Positions 26,203 to 35,022 are shown, numbered from the stretch's first letter. The stretch: DNA of 64,000 nucleotides from Salinibacterium sp. G-O1 (GCF_030063305.1 NZ_JASISV010000003.1:248001-312000); one strand, 5' to 3'. Notes: generated from the sequence alone by a model not told the origin. Program-made: numbers and translations.

Positions 26203-26322
26203 TTGCCTAATGATAGGGATCGCTCGGCCGACTCTTGTGTGATCTGGGGTACCGAGCGGTGGGTCGCGCTGCCCGTAGCGTCAGAGGCTCCACCTGCCGA
26301 TTGCCGACAGAATTGCTGACCA

Positions 26323-27582
26323 GTGCACTTCACGCCACCCTCATCCCGCCGAAAGTGGCGAACATTCGCCACCGCGACACTCGCACTGGGTGCACTCGTT
26401 GCGCTCGCCGGGTGCGCCGCCCCCTCCGCCGAGGCCACATCCGCGTTCACAGACTGGGACAGCGTGGTGAGTGACGCCCAGGGGCAGACCGTCAACCTGT
26501 GGATGTACGGCGGCGACGAGCAGGGCAACAGCTATGTCGACGATGTTCTCGCGCCGGCGGCCGCGGCAGAGGGTGTCACCCTGAACAGGGTCCCGATCGT
26601 CGACACCAAGGATGCGCTCAACCGGGTGCTCACCGAGCTGCAGGCGGGTCGAACCGCCGACGGCAGTGTCGATCTGGTGTGGGTCAACGGCGACAACTTC
26701 CGCACCGGCAGCGAAGCAGGGGCGTGGCTGTGCGAATGGACGCCGCTGCTGCCGAATATGCGCAACGTCTCGGCGACCGACCCGCTGCTGGGCAGCGACT
26801 TCGGCACTCCGGTGAACGGCTGTGAAGCCCCGTGGAACAAGGCCCAGTTCAGCGTCGCCTACAACTCGGACGTGGTCGCAGACCCGCCGTCGACCGTCGC
26901 CGGAATTCTGGAATGGGCCGCCTCGCATCCCGGCCGGTTCACCTACCCCGCCCCGCCGGACTTCACAGGTTCCGCGTTCGTCCGGCAGGTGCTGTACAGC
27001 GTGTCCGGCGGTTACGAGAATGTTCCTGCCGCGTATTCCGCAGAGAGCTTCGACCAGCTCACCCCCGACCTGTATACGGCGCTGTCGGATGTCGCGCCGT
27101 CACTGTGGCGTGGCGGCGACACCTATCCGGCCGACGTCGACCAGCTCAACCAGCTCTACGCCGACGGCCAGATCGACATGACGCTGACGTACGGGCCCGC
27201 GACGCTGACCAGACTCGTGGAGGACGGCACGTTCCCCGCGGCGACGAAAGTGCTGTCCATCGCCGAGGGCACCCTCGGCAATGCCAGCTTCCTCGCGATA
27301 CCGGCCAATGCTGCCCACGCCGCCGGGGCGATGGTGGTTGCGAACCTTGCCCTGTCGGTGGAGCAGCAGGTCGCCAAGGCCGACCCGACGCGCTGGGGTC
27401 AATTCACGGCACTGGATGTCGCCGCACTGACGCCAGCTGAACGACAGCAATTCGCCGATCTGCCGCAGTCGACGGTCGTGCCCTCTTTCGAGGTGCTGTC
27501 CCGCAATGCCAATCCTGAGCTCTCGGCGGAATGGGTTCCCGCGGTAAACGAGGGATGGCGAACCCGAATCCCGACCCGGTGA
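26323..27582 (+). CDS. ABC transporter substrate-binding lipoprotein (YnjB-like)
   Basis: 419 residues from GTG 26323. Signal peptide with lipobox LVALAGCAAPS. The mature protein matches the YnjB group of type II binding proteins: VNLWMYGGDEQGNSYVDDVL, DLVWVNGDNFRTGSEAGAWL, PWNKAQFSVAYNSD, RFTYPAPPDFTGSAFVRQVL and LTYGPATLTRLVEDG. The substrate of YnjBCD systems is unproven; thiamine-like or polyamine-like ligands have been suggested. It heads the four-gene transporter operon. Confidence 0.85.
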   Translation: MHFTPPSSRRKWRTFATATLALGALVALAGCAAPSAEATSAFTDWDSVVSDAQGQTVNLWMYGGDEQGNSYVDDVLAPAAAAEGVTLNRVPIVDTKDALNRVLTELQAGRTADGSVDLVWVNGDNFRTGSEAGAWLCEWTPLLPNMRNVSATDPLLGSDFGTPVNGCEAPWNKAQFSVAYNSDVVADPPSTVAGILEWAASHPGRFTYPAPPDFTGSAFVRQVLYSVSGGYENVPAAYSAESFDQLTPDLYTALSDVAPSLWRGGDTYPADVDQLNQLYADGQIDMTLTYGPATLTRLVEDGTFPAATKVLSIAEGTLGNASFLAIPANAAHAAGAMVVANLALSVEQQVAKADPTRWGQFTALDVAALTPAERQQFADLPQSTVVPSFEVLSRNANPELSAEWVPAVNEGWRTRIPTR

Positions 27583-28418
27583 ACCGCCTGCGAGGGGCCC
27601 GGCTCCTCCTCATCGTCGGCATGATCCCGGTGGTCGTCGTCGTGGTGGGCGGACTGGGATCGACCATCCTGCAAAGCATTGGGCTGATGCCGCTCGTGGG
27701 GCCAGTCCGCCTGAGTGTCGACGCCTACGTCTCGACAGCGCCCGCTCTGCTCAGCTCCATCGGCACGTCGCTCTGGATCGCGGCCGCCTCCACCGCGGTC
27801 GCCATCGTGCTCGGTGCCACGACGGCATTCGTGGTGGTCTCCGGCGGCAGGCTCGGGAGAATCGTCGGGGCCATCGGCGCGGTGACCGTGAGTGTGCCGC
27901 ACCTCATCGGGGCCGCCACGATGGGACTGCTCCTCGCCGACTCCGGGGTGCTGCCCCGGCTGCTCGGGATCGACGCAACGGCCTGGCCGGCGCTCGTCGC
28001 TGGACCGTGGTGGGTTGCGGTCATCGCGGAGTATGCATGGAAAGAATCTGCCTTCATCGCACTGGTGGTTGCCGGAACCCTCCTCACCCGCGTCGCCCAG
28101 TTCGATGAACCAGCAGCGATGCTCGGTGCGAGCCGCGGCGCGCGGCTGCGGATGGTCTTCCTTCCGCTCGCTGCACCCGCACTGATTGTCTCCGCGACGA
28201 TCGTCTTCATCTACACCCTCGGGTCGTACGAGGTCGCCTGGCTGCTCGGCCGCACCTATCCCGAGCCGCTCGCGGTAATGGCCATTCGCCTGTTCAACGA
28301 CGTGAGCCTGTCGTCGCGCACGGAGTCGGCAGCGATCGCCGTGCTGACCGTCGCGATCTCCCTCGCGGCCGTCGCGGTGGCAGCCGTAGCGATGCGCCGA
28401 AGCGCGGTGTGGCGGTGA
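27555..28418 (+). CDS. ABC transporter permease 1 (YnjC N-half-like)
   Basis: 287 residues if started at ATG 27555; GTG 27579, overlapping the previous stop, is equally possible. About six helices, with the BPD permease EAA loop visible as EPAAMLGASRGARLRMVFLPL. In Enterobacteria YnjC is one long protein with two permease halves; here this half is a separate chain. It pairs with the next gene in the membrane. Confidence 0.82.
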   Translation: MANPNPDPVNRLRGARLLLIVGMIPVVVVVVGGLGSTILQSIGLMPLVGPVRLSVDAYVSTAPALLSSIGTSLWIAAASTAVAIVLGATTAFVVVSGGRLGRIVGAIGAVTVSVPHLIGAATMGLLLADSGVLPRLLGIDATAWPALVAGPWWVAVIAEYAWKESAFIALVVAGTLLTRVAQFDEPAAMLGASRGARLRMVFLPLAAPALIVSATIVFIYTLGSYEVAWLLGRTYPEPLAVMAIRLFNDVSLSSRTESAAIAVLTVAISLAAVAVAAVAMRRSAVWR

Positions 28419-29287
28419 CCATCTCGACGCGAGAGGTTAACCCTTCCCTCGCGGCACAGCGACCTCGGCGGCTTCCCGGCGATCCCGGGCGACCGCTGAC
28501 CACGTCGCGGGCGTCGAGCAGGATCGGCCGATGCGTGCTCGCGGTGCTGCTCATCGTGTGGTTCGCGCTTCCTCTCGTTCCGCTCGCGCTCTGGGCCTTC
28601 GCCGACCGGTGGTCGTTTCCTTCAGCGATACCGACCGTGTGGGGGGTCGACGGACTCGACGCGGCCATCGCCGCAGGCGGCCCCGCAGCATCCGGACGCT
28701 CGTTCCTGCTCGGCCTGACAGTCGCGCTGATCGCCACGCCCATTGGTGCGCTGGCGGCGCGCGGGTTGGTTGCCGGCTGGGCGCCCCTGCCGAAAATCCT
28801 GCCGGTGCTGCTCTTCGCACCCGTCGCCATCCCGCCGTTCGCGGCGGTGCTGGGAACCAACGTGCTCCTGCTGCGTGCTCACGTTCCGCCGATGCTGGGG
28901 CTGGTCGTGGTGCTTGTCGCGGCCGCGGTTCCCTACACGACGTTCATGCTCCGCACGGCCTATGCGGCGCACGACGTGGGATTCGAAGAAGAGGCACGAA
29001 CGCTCGGTGCCTCTGCCGGCCAGGTGTTGTGGCGAGTTCACCTGCCGTTGATGGCGCCCGCCCTCGCGCGTGCCGCGTTCCTCGCGTTCCTCGTCGGCTG
29101 GAGCGATTACCTCGTCACACTCATCGTCGGCGGAGGCCAGTTCGTCACCCTCCCCATGATCACCGCATCGCTGGCGGCGGGGATAGGCAACGACTCCGTT
29201 GTTGCCGTGCTCTCGCTGACCGCGGTTCTCCCCCCACTCATCCTGCTGGTCCTGCTGGCTCGAACAGGAAGCCACCGTCGCCCATGA
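28415..29287 (+). CDS. ABC transporter permease 2 (YnjC C-half-like)
   Basis: About 290 residues from GTG 28415, overlapping the previous stop (GTGA); GTG 28409 is in frame. Six predicted helices; EAA loop as EEEARTLGASAGQVLWRVHL, followed by PLMAPALARAAFLAFLVGWS. Its stop overlaps the ATPase start. A basic, Arg-rich N-terminal tail (RPRRLPGDPGRP) precedes the first helix. Confidence 0.82.
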   Translation: MTISTREVNPSLAAQRPRRLPGDPGRPLTTSRASSRIGRCVLAVLLIVWFALPLVPLALWAFADRWSFPSAIPTVWGVDGLDAAIAAGGPAASGRSFLLGLTVALIATPIGALAARGLVAGWAPLPKILPVLLFAPVAIPPFAAVLGTNVLLLRAHVPPMLGLVVVLVAAAVPYTTFMLRTAYAAHDVGFEEEARTLGASAGQVLWRVHLPLMAPALARAAFLAFLVGWSDYLVTLIVGGGQFVTLPMITASLAAGIGNDSVVAVLSLTAVLPPLILLVLLARTGSHRRP

Positions 29288-30333
29288 CCTCCGCCATCGC
29301 CCTGCGCCAGATCACCAAGCGGTTCATCGATCACCGCCCGCCCGCATTGAGCGGGGTAAATCTCGACGTGCTCCCTGGCACGTGCACAGCCCTGCTCGGC
29401 CCCAGCGGTTCCGGCAAGAGCACGATCCTGCGCATCATCGCCGGGCTCGAAGACCCGAGCGGCGGGCGCATCCTCCTGGGCGGCCGGGACATCACCGATG
29501 TGCTCCCCGAGAAGCGCAACGTCGGCCTCGTCTTCCAGCGACCGCTGCTGTTCCCGCACCTGTCGGTCATCGATAACGTCGCCTTCGCGGACCGCGCGGC
29601 GGGACAGACTCGACGGCAGGCTCGCGACCGTGCCCGGCCGTACCTGGACATGGTGCAGTTGGGTGATCTGGGTGACCGGGGTGTCGGCTCGTTGTCTGGA
29701 GGACAGGAGCAGCGCGTCGCGATCGCCCGTGCGCTTGCCGCGCAGCCCACGATCCTGCTGCTTGACGAACCCTTCAGTGCACTCGACGCGACGTTGCGCC
29801 ACGAAATGCACGAACTGTTGCTGCGGATCCGCCGCGAACTCTCACCCACGATCCTGATGGTCACCCACGATCGCGACGAGGCCACTGTCGTTGCAGACCG
29901 GATCGCCGTGCTCGAGAACGGTCAGCTACTGCAGCACGACACGGTGGATCGCGTGTATCACCGACCCGCGTCGCTCGATGTTGCCCGGCTAATGGGCGGC
30001 GAGAACGTCGTCAGCGGGGTCGTGAGGGGCGGCGTTCATCACTCCGGACTCGGGGCTGTTCCCGTCGACGAGAGCGCCGAGGAAGGCCCAGGGGCGCTCG
30101 TCTTCCGCCACGAGTCGGCGGGCCTGATCCCCGGTCACGCGTCGCCGGCTCCGGCGGGTGCGTTGCACGCCACCGTCGTCGCCGTAATTCGCAGTGGGCT
30201 TCGCCAGCGGGCGACGGTTCGCGTCGGCACCGAGCTTCTCCAGGTTGAGGTCCCCGGGACCATGACCGTCACTGCTGGTGATGCCGTCACGATCATCCTC
30301 CCCGAACAGATCCTGTGGGTCGTAGCGACCTGA
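29284..30333 (+). CDS. ABC transporter ATP-binding protein (YnjD-like, TOBE tail)
   Basis: 349 residues from ATG 29284, overlapping the permease stop (ATGA). Walker A LLGPSGSGKST, Q-loop VGLVFQRPLLFPHLSV, signature SLSGGQEQRVAIARALAA, Walker B ILLLDEPFSALD and switch His VTHDRDEA are all present. A C-terminal TOBE-like domain (~250-349) may sense substrate or regulate. Apparent longer upstream reading is only the shadow of the permease gene. Confidence 0.92.
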   Translation: MTSAIALRQITKRFIDHRPPALSGVNLDVLPGTCTALLGPSGSGKSTILRIIAGLEDPSGGRILLGGRDITDVLPEKRNVGLVFQRPLLFPHLSVIDNVAFADRAAGQTRRQARDRARPYLDMVQLGDLGDRGVGSLSGGQEQRVAIARALAAQPTILLLDEPFSALDATLRHEMHELLLRIRRELSPTILMVTHDRDEATVVADRIAVLENGQLLQHDTVDRVYHRPASLDVARLMGGENVVSGVVRGGVHHSGLGAVPVDESAEEGPGALVFRHESAGLIPGHASPAPAGALHATVVAVIRSGLRQRATVRVGTELLQVEVPGTMTVTAGDAVTIILPEQILWVVAT

Positions 30334-30388
30334 CGGGTGTGTGACCCGCGATACCGACCACGGAGCTACTCGGGCGCACAATGGTGAG

Positions 30389-30706
30389 ATGAAGATCGAC
30401 ATACTCCACATCGACGCCTGCCCCAACTGGGAAGATGCGGGTCGCGTCATCACCGAGTTGATTGACGAGCTCGGCATCGCTGGGGCCGAGCCCACCTATA
30501 CCCTCATCCGCACCCCGGAAGACGCAGCGAAGGTCGCGTTTGCCGGTTCGCCGACGATCCTCATCGATGGAGTGGATGTCGACCCAGGGTCGGCACCGAC
30601 GACCGACCTCGCGTGCCGCATCTACCGCAACGGTCAGCGCACGGCGGGACTTCCGACCAAAGATGCACTACGCGAGGCGATTCTCAGCCACCAGTCGCCG
30701 CAATGA
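30389..30706 (+). CDS. Small thioredoxin-fold protein (alkylmercury-lyase-associated type)
   Basis: 105 residues. It begins MKIDILHIDACPNWEDAGRV and contains FAGSPTILIDGVDVDP, including the cis-Pro region of the thioredoxin fold. Active-site Cys is single (DACPNW). Homologues of this layout are often found beside merB or metal genes, but function is unproven. The stop overlaps the ceramidase-fold gene's ATG (ATGA), so the two are co-translated. Confidence 0.75.
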   Translation: MKIDILHIDACPNWEDAGRVITELIDELGIAGAEPTYTLIRTPEDAAKVAFAGSPTILIDGVDVDPGSAPTTDLACRIYRNGQRTAGLPTKDALREAILSHQSPQ

Positions 30707-31506
30707 CACCGGGCGCGCTGTCACCGGTCGCCCGCGTCGTCGTGGCGCTCGCCGGTGGCATCGCGCTCTCGGTGCTGATCTATCTGTTGGCTCTCTGGCT
30801 GGATGTCAGCACCCTCGCCGAGCGACCGGCAACGTGCACGGAGACTGGCTGCTTCTGCGAAGCCCCGCTGGGCGTTGTGCCGATGCAGTTCGCCAATTCC
30901 GTCAGTTCGCTCGGCTTCGTGTTTCTCGGCGTGTGGACCCTGGTGGCCGCCCGGCGGCCGGCCGTGGGATCACCCGAACGTCGACTCACCCCGCTCTTCG
31001 GTGCCGCGCTTGTCTTCATCGGCGCCTCGAGTTTTCTCTACCATTCGACGCTGTCGTTCTTCGGTCAGTTTCTCGACATCTTCTCGATGTACATCTTCGG
31101 CATCCTGCTGGCGCTCGGGGCGCTGTACCGCAGCGGCAGGCTCGGCGCCCGCACGGCGTTGGCGCTGTTCATCACACTCAGCCTGTCGATGGCCGTCGTG
31201 CAATTTTTGGTGCCGGATGCCCGGCGCGTGCTCTTCGTGGTGCTGCTGCTGCCGGGAATCGTGCTCGAACTGATGCCGTTTGTCACCGGCAGCAGACCGC
31301 GCTCGCGACACGTGCGCTTCATCTGGATCGGGGTCGCCGCCATGGTCGTGGCCTACGTGATCTGGATTCTCGACCAGACGACGTTCTTCTGCTCGGCACA
31401 GTCACCCATCCAGGGCCACGCGATCTGGCATCTGCTCGGCGCTGTCGCCGCCGTGATGATAGTGGCGCACTATCGGGACACGCAGCACGGGGCTAGTCCA
31501 GGATGA
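30703..31506 (+). CDS. Ceramidase-fold membrane protein (CREST superfamily)
   Basis: 267 residues with about seven membrane helices. Ceramidase family features: CFCEAPLGVVPMQFANSVSS near residue 50, IGASSFLYHSTLSFFGQFLD (His of the metal site followed by Asp) and QGHAIWHLLGA near the C-terminus (two His). These His/Asp/Ser residues form the Zn site in eukaryotic alkaline ceramidase. Actinobacteria do not usually make ceramide, so a different amide or lipid is the likely substrate. Coupled with the small thioredoxin-like gene. Its 3' end overlaps the broken SGNH gene. Confidence 0.82.
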   Translation: MTPGALSPVARVVVALAGGIALSVLIYLLALWLDVSTLAERPATCTETGCFCEAPLGVVPMQFANSVSSLGFVFLGVWTLVAARRPAVGSPERRLTPLFGAALVFIGASSFLYHSTLSFFGQFLDIFSMYIFGILLALGALYRSGRLGARTALALFITLSLSMAVVQFLVPDARRVLFVVLLLPGIVLELMPFVTGSRPRSRHVRFIWIGVAAMVVAYVIWILDQTTFFCSAQSPIQGHAIWHLLGAVAAVMIVAHYRDTQHGASPG

Positions 31507-32240
31507 CCGGCTGAAGGGTCGCACTTTTCGGCTCGCGGTTGTCTCCGGACGACCGTCCGGTGAGCCGCCGTCCGATCCACGGCAACACGTACTCCCGCCA
31601 GTAGGCCGAGGTGCGCGGCCGCGCGATGTCGTTCTCGTCGTCGGCGGGGGAGAGGATCGGCACCCCGAGGGCGGCGAGCACATTTCCGGCGACGCAGGCG
31701 TGGCCGGCGCCGTTGAGGTGCAGCTTGTCGATCGACCAGTAGCGCAGTTGCGCGAGCTCGGCATCCGCCCAGTTGTCGACCCAGGTGACGCCGTCACGCG
31801 GCAGACGCTCGCGCACGGCCAGCGCGAGCTGGTCGCCGCGCTTCTCGATGGCCGCCCCGAGCGGGATGTGCCGGGTCGGGTTTGCGCCGCTGGCCAGCAC
31901 AACGTGGATTCCGGCGGTGGTCGCCGAATCCACGGCTGCGAGAAGCTGGTCGGCGACAGCGGCGATCGAGACACGGGGGCGCATGATGTCGTTGCCCCCG
32001 CCGGTTGATGCTGATCAGTGCGGGGTTCAGGGCGATCGCGGCATCCATTTGTCCTGATGCGATGGGGGCGAGGAGTCGCCCGCGGATCGCAAGGTTCGCG
32101 TAGGTCACCGTGTCGGGGGATGCGAGCGCGAGCCCACGCGCCACCAGGTCGGCCCATCCCCGAACCGATCCGTCCGGCAGGTCGTCGCCGACCCCTTCAG
32201 TGAAGCTGTCGCCGATGGCGACGTAGCTGGAATAGACCAT
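31493..32240 (-). pseudogene. SGNH/GDSL hydrolase interrupted by a frameshift
   Basis: Two overlapping minus-strand frames complement each other. The upstream one (from ATG 32240) encodes SSYVAIGDSFTEGVGDD (block I Ser) and VTYANLAIRGRLL, then turns to nonsense after ALISIN. The downstream one (frame open to 31493) starts at MRPRVSIAAVADQL and ends with WSIDKLHLNGAGH (block V Asp and His). Removing one G from the CCGG at 32001-32004 rejoins them as SINGGGNDIMRPR, which restores block III (GGND). So it is a single-base insertion in a catalytic motif: either a recent pseudogene or a base-calling error. The intact protein would be about 248 residues, cytosolic, of esterase/lipase type. Confidence 0.85.
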
Positions 32241-32341
32241 GCCTCCATCTTCGCCTACCCGGCGGGACCAATGGCTCTGTCGAATGCGAGCGGAGCCGCC
32301 AAGGATTGGGGCAGACCTAATGAGAAAGTTGAGGTGGCGAG

Positions 32342-32563
32342 ATGAATTGGGGCTATAGCGGCATGGCCGGGTGGGCGTGGGGCTTTGGCGCGCTGGTGGT
32401 CGTCGGGGTTGTGATCCTGGTCATCGTGCTAATTCGGTTGCTCGGCAAACCGAGCAGCTCAACGTCATCGCCAAAGCGGATCCTCGACGAACGCTACGCA
32501 CGAGGTGAGGTAACAACTGAGGAGTATCGGGAGCGGCTTTCCGCGCTCGGGCTGGACACCTAA
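32342..32563 (+). CDS. Small membrane protein with SHOCT domain
   Basis: 73 residues. An N-terminal helix (WGFGALVVVGVVILVIVLI) is followed by a SHOCT tail with KRILDERYARGEVTTEEYRE. SHOCT tails mediate oligomerisation or binding to other proteins. The TAATG overlap (stop TAA at 32561-32563) couples it to the multicopper oxidase. Small proteins of this type regularly sit in copper-resistance operons. Confidence 0.85.
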   Translation: MNWGYSGMAGWAWGFGALVVVGVVILVIVLIRLLGKPSSSTSSPKRILDERYARGEVTTEEYRERLSALGLDT

Positions 32564-34017
32564 TGGAACCCATCAGCCGCCGCACCGCTCTGGCTTTGGG
32601 CGGGGTTGGTGCCCTCGTCGTCGTTGCGGGGGGTGCGGGCCTCGTGACGGTGCTTTCGTCGACGCCCGGTGCCCCGCCGCTCGCACCGGACGGGTCCGAG
32701 CTTGCCCAGCCGAAACTGCTTCGAAGCGTCGACGGCCTGCTCGCGGTGGATCTCGTCGCGGCCCGATCCCCGGTGGTCATCGGCGGCATCCGGGTCAACG
32801 CCCTGACCTACAACGGCACGCTGCCCGGTCCGACACTCGTGGTGCGGCCGGGAGACACGCTGGCGGTGACACACACGAACCTCCTCGACGATCCGACGAA
32901 TCTGCACACTCACGGGCTCCACGTGTCGCCGGAGGGAGCGAGCGACAACGTGCTCATCCGCATCGACCCGGGAGCGACCTTCGACTACCGCTACGAAATT
33001 TCCTCCGACCATCCGCCGGGGATGTACTGGTACCACCCTCACCACCACGGGATGGCCGCCGAGCAGGTATTCGGCGGACTCTACGGCGCCATCATCGTGG
33101 AAGAGGCCGAGCCTATTCCTGCGTCTGTCGAACGGGTGCTCATCGTGTCGGACGTCAGTTTCGATGCATCCGGCACCATCGCGACGGCCTTCGCGATGGA
33201 TCAGATGCAGGGACGCGAGGGCTCGACCATGCTGCTGAACGGCCAGGTCGGGGCGACCATGAGTGCGCGGCCGGGAAACCGGGAACGCTGGCGCATCGTC
33301 AACGCCTGCAGCTCGCGCTACCTCGACCTGCGACTCGACGGCCAGGCGCTTCAGCTGCTGGGCGTCGACTCCGGTCGGTTCGCCGCGCCTCGCGACGTGG
33401 AGTCGATCGCATTGATGCCCGGCAACCGGGCCGACGTTCTCGTGACCATGGCGGAGGGCATCTCCGTGCTGAAAACGCACCCCGTGGATAGAGGTTCCCC
33501 GGCGGGCATGATGGGCGGAAGCACCCAGACCGGCGGCGTCGTGGACCTGGCCACACTGACCGTCTCCGGCTCCGCGGTGGCCTCGTTCCCGAGCGCTCCG
33601 AGCGCTGTCGAGCGAGACCTGCGATCCGAGCCGCTCGACGGCGCGAGGACGCTCACCTTCGCGATGGGTGGAGCGGGGATGGGCGGCGCGATGATGCGAT
33701 TCACCATCGACGGACGTTCCTTCGATCCCGAGCGCATCGATCAGTCCGTTGTCGCGGGCACAATCGAGGAGTGGACGATCGTCAACACGAGCCCGATGGA
33801 TCATCCGTTTCACCTGCACGTCTGGCCGATGCAGGTCATCGAGGTCGGCGGCCAGGCCGTCGAGACACCCGCCTGGCAGGACGTCCTGAACGTGCCGGCG
33901 CAGAGCAACTCACGGGTGCGCATCGCCTTCGACGGCATCACCGGCACCACCGTCTATCACTGCCACATCCTTGACCACGAAGACCTGGGGATGATGGGCA
34001 TCATCTCGGTGGGCTGA
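32563..34017 (+). CDS. Multicopper oxidase (CueO-like), Tat-exported
   Basis: 484 residues. Twin-arginine signal SRRTALALGG (R6-R7), with hydrophobic helix to ~30. Copper ligands: NLHTHGLHVS (H115, H117), WYHPHHHG (H158, H160), HPFHLHVWP and the C-terminal YHCHILDHEDLGMM (T1 Cys and Met axial ligand region). Met-rich patches (MGGAGMGGAMMRF) fit copper-stimulated cuprous oxidases. The enzyme oxidises Cu(I), and often phenols or siderophores, outside the membrane. ATG 32563 overlaps the SHOCT stop. First major protein of the copper cassette. Confidence 0.93.
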   Translation: MEPISRRTALALGGVGALVVVAGGAGLVTVLSSTPGAPPLAPDGSELAQPKLLRSVDGLLAVDLVAARSPVVIGGIRVNALTYNGTLPGPTLVVRPGDTLAVTHTNLLDDPTNLHTHGLHVSPEGASDNVLIRIDPGATFDYRYEISSDHPPGMYWYHPHHHGMAAEQVFGGLYGAIIVEEAEPIPASVERVLIVSDVSFDASGTIATAFAMDQMQGREGSTMLLNGQVGATMSARPGNRERWRIVNACSSRYLDLRLDGQALQLLGVDSGRFAAPRDVESIALMPGNRADVLVTMAEGISVLKTHPVDRGSPAGMMGGSTQTGGVVDLATLTVSGSAVASFPSAPSAVERDLRSEPLDGARTLTFAMGGAGMGGAMMRFTIDGRSFDPERIDQSVVAGTIEEWTIVNTSPMDHPFHLHVWPMQVIEVGGQAVETPAWQDVLNVPAQSNSRVRIAFDGITGTTVYHCHILDHEDLGMMGIISVG

Positions 34018-34048
34018 GATTGAGTAGATCGCTAATGGGTGTTACCAT

Positions 34049-34067
34049 ATACCCCATGGGGGTATAC
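34049..34067. promoter_or_regulatory. CsoR/RicR-like copper operator
   Basis: TATACCCC-ATG-GGGGTATA is a perfect 8 bp inverted repeat. TACCC...GGGTA is the core of the operators bound by CsoR-type copper sensors. It lies 37 bp before the HMA-protein start codon, the expected place for repression of that gene. No csoR gene is visible in this window. Confidence 0.65.
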
Positions 34068-34103
34068 CTCCCTCGCTACTACCGTGAACACAAGGAGCTC
34101 CAC

Positions 34104-34433
34104 ATGTGCAATTCCCCCAGCGTTGGCGCAGACCTTGGCCTCACCGACAAGAATCATGCCTGCAATTGCGGTCACGCCAGCACCCCGGCGCCCGCTCCCG
34201 AGGCCGCGGCCGATGCGATCCGTGAGCATTACCTCGTCGAAGGCATGACCTGCAGCCACTGCGTGGCGAGCATCACCGAAGAGGTGTCAGCCGTCGACGG
34301 TGTCGACAGCGTCAGCGTAGAACTGAACGCCGGGGGAGCCTCCCGGATTATGGTCGTCAGTTCCGCACCGATCGAACCCGGCGCCATTCGGGATGCCGTG
34401 ACCCAAGCCGGGTATTCGCTCGCAGCTGGCTAG
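34104..34433 (+). CDS. HMA copper chaperone (CopZ-like) with extra N-terminal Cys/His
   Basis: 109 residues from ATG 34104, behind AAGGAG. The C-terminal ~68 residues are a heavy-metal-associated domain with GMTCSHCVASITEEV (MxCxxC). The N-terminal ~35 residues add MCNSP and HACNCGHAS, a second potential metal site seen in a family of actinobacterial chaperones. It probably carries Cu(I) to a P1B ATPase outside this window. The upstream CsoR-like palindrome suggests copper induction. Confidence 0.88.
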   Translation: MCNSPSVGADLGLTDKNHACNCGHASTPAPAPEAAADAIREHYLVEGMTCSHCVASITEEVSAVDGVDSVSVELNAGGASRIMVVSSAPIEPGAIRDAVTQAGYSLAAG

Positions 34434-34496
34434 CCCGCTGTCCCGGCCACATCGTTCAGGGTGCTGACTTATGCTGATTCCGATGAGGTGCACAGA

Positions 34497-34934
34497 ATGA
34501 GTGTGAGCGCGATCCGCCGTGCGCTGCGGCCCCGCCGAGCTCTGTGGCGCAATCTTCTGGTCAGTCTGCTGGCGGTGACGGCCATTATGGCTGGGCTGCT
34601 GACCATGCACTCTCTGAACCTTGAACACGGCGGAAGCGCCAGCACCGTGTCGTCCACCGCCGCTCTGAGCCACCACGACGCGACCGTGGTCGCTGGCGAC
34701 CCGGCGATGGCCGCAACCGATAGTTGCGGGGATCCGTGCGCACCCGAGCACTCGATGACGGTGATGGCGTGCATCCTGGCACTGTTGGTCTCCGTGTTGC
34801 TGATCGGCGCGATGCGCGTAATCACCTCCTGGGCGCCCGTGCGCAGACGCATCGCCGCGATTGTCGACCAGGCGGTGGCCCTTTCGCTGCCCGCCCCACC
34901 CTCTCTTCACGCTCTGTGCATCAGTAGAACCTGA
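34497..34934 (+). CDS. DUF6153-like exported/membrane protein
   Basis: 145 residues. Two hydrophobic segments (LVSLLAVTAIMAGLLTMHSL and VMACILALLVSVLLIGAM) flank a His-rich loop with SLNLEHGG, ALSHHDATVV and Cys CGDPCAPEHS, well suited to metal binding. It resembles the group often found next to DUF305 genes (DUF6153 to my recollection). Lies between the HMA chaperone and a DUF305 gene, all same strand. Confidence 0.72.
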   Translation: MSVSAIRRALRPRRALWRNLLVSLLAVTAIMAGLLTMHSLNLEHGGSASTVSSTAALSHHDATVVAGDPAMAATDSCGDPCAPEHSMTVMACILALLVSVLLIGAMRVITSWAPVRRRIAAIVDQAVALSLPAPPSLHALCISRT

Positions 34935-35022
34935 TTCCGCCTGCTCTGGCGCGCCCAGAACACGCATGAAACCCCGGATCGGGGTCACCGAATCAGCTCC
35001 ACCTACTGAACGAAGAAAGACG

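Noticed and set aside
26240-26290. GATCTGGGGTACC resembles part of a TPP riboswitch before the YnjB-like gene
   Set aside because: The CTGAGA motif and the pairing P1/P3 arms are not found upstream, so only a short chance resemblance remains.
28531-29283. Long in-frame extension of the ABC ATPase
   Set aside because: It overlaps the permease gene in another frame, is Arg-rich and shows no similarity; the ATPase starts at ATG 29284.
31493-32240. Two separate genes in place of one SGNH hydrolase
   Set aside because: The two frames hold complementary parts of one enzyme and a single base restores the catalytic motif.
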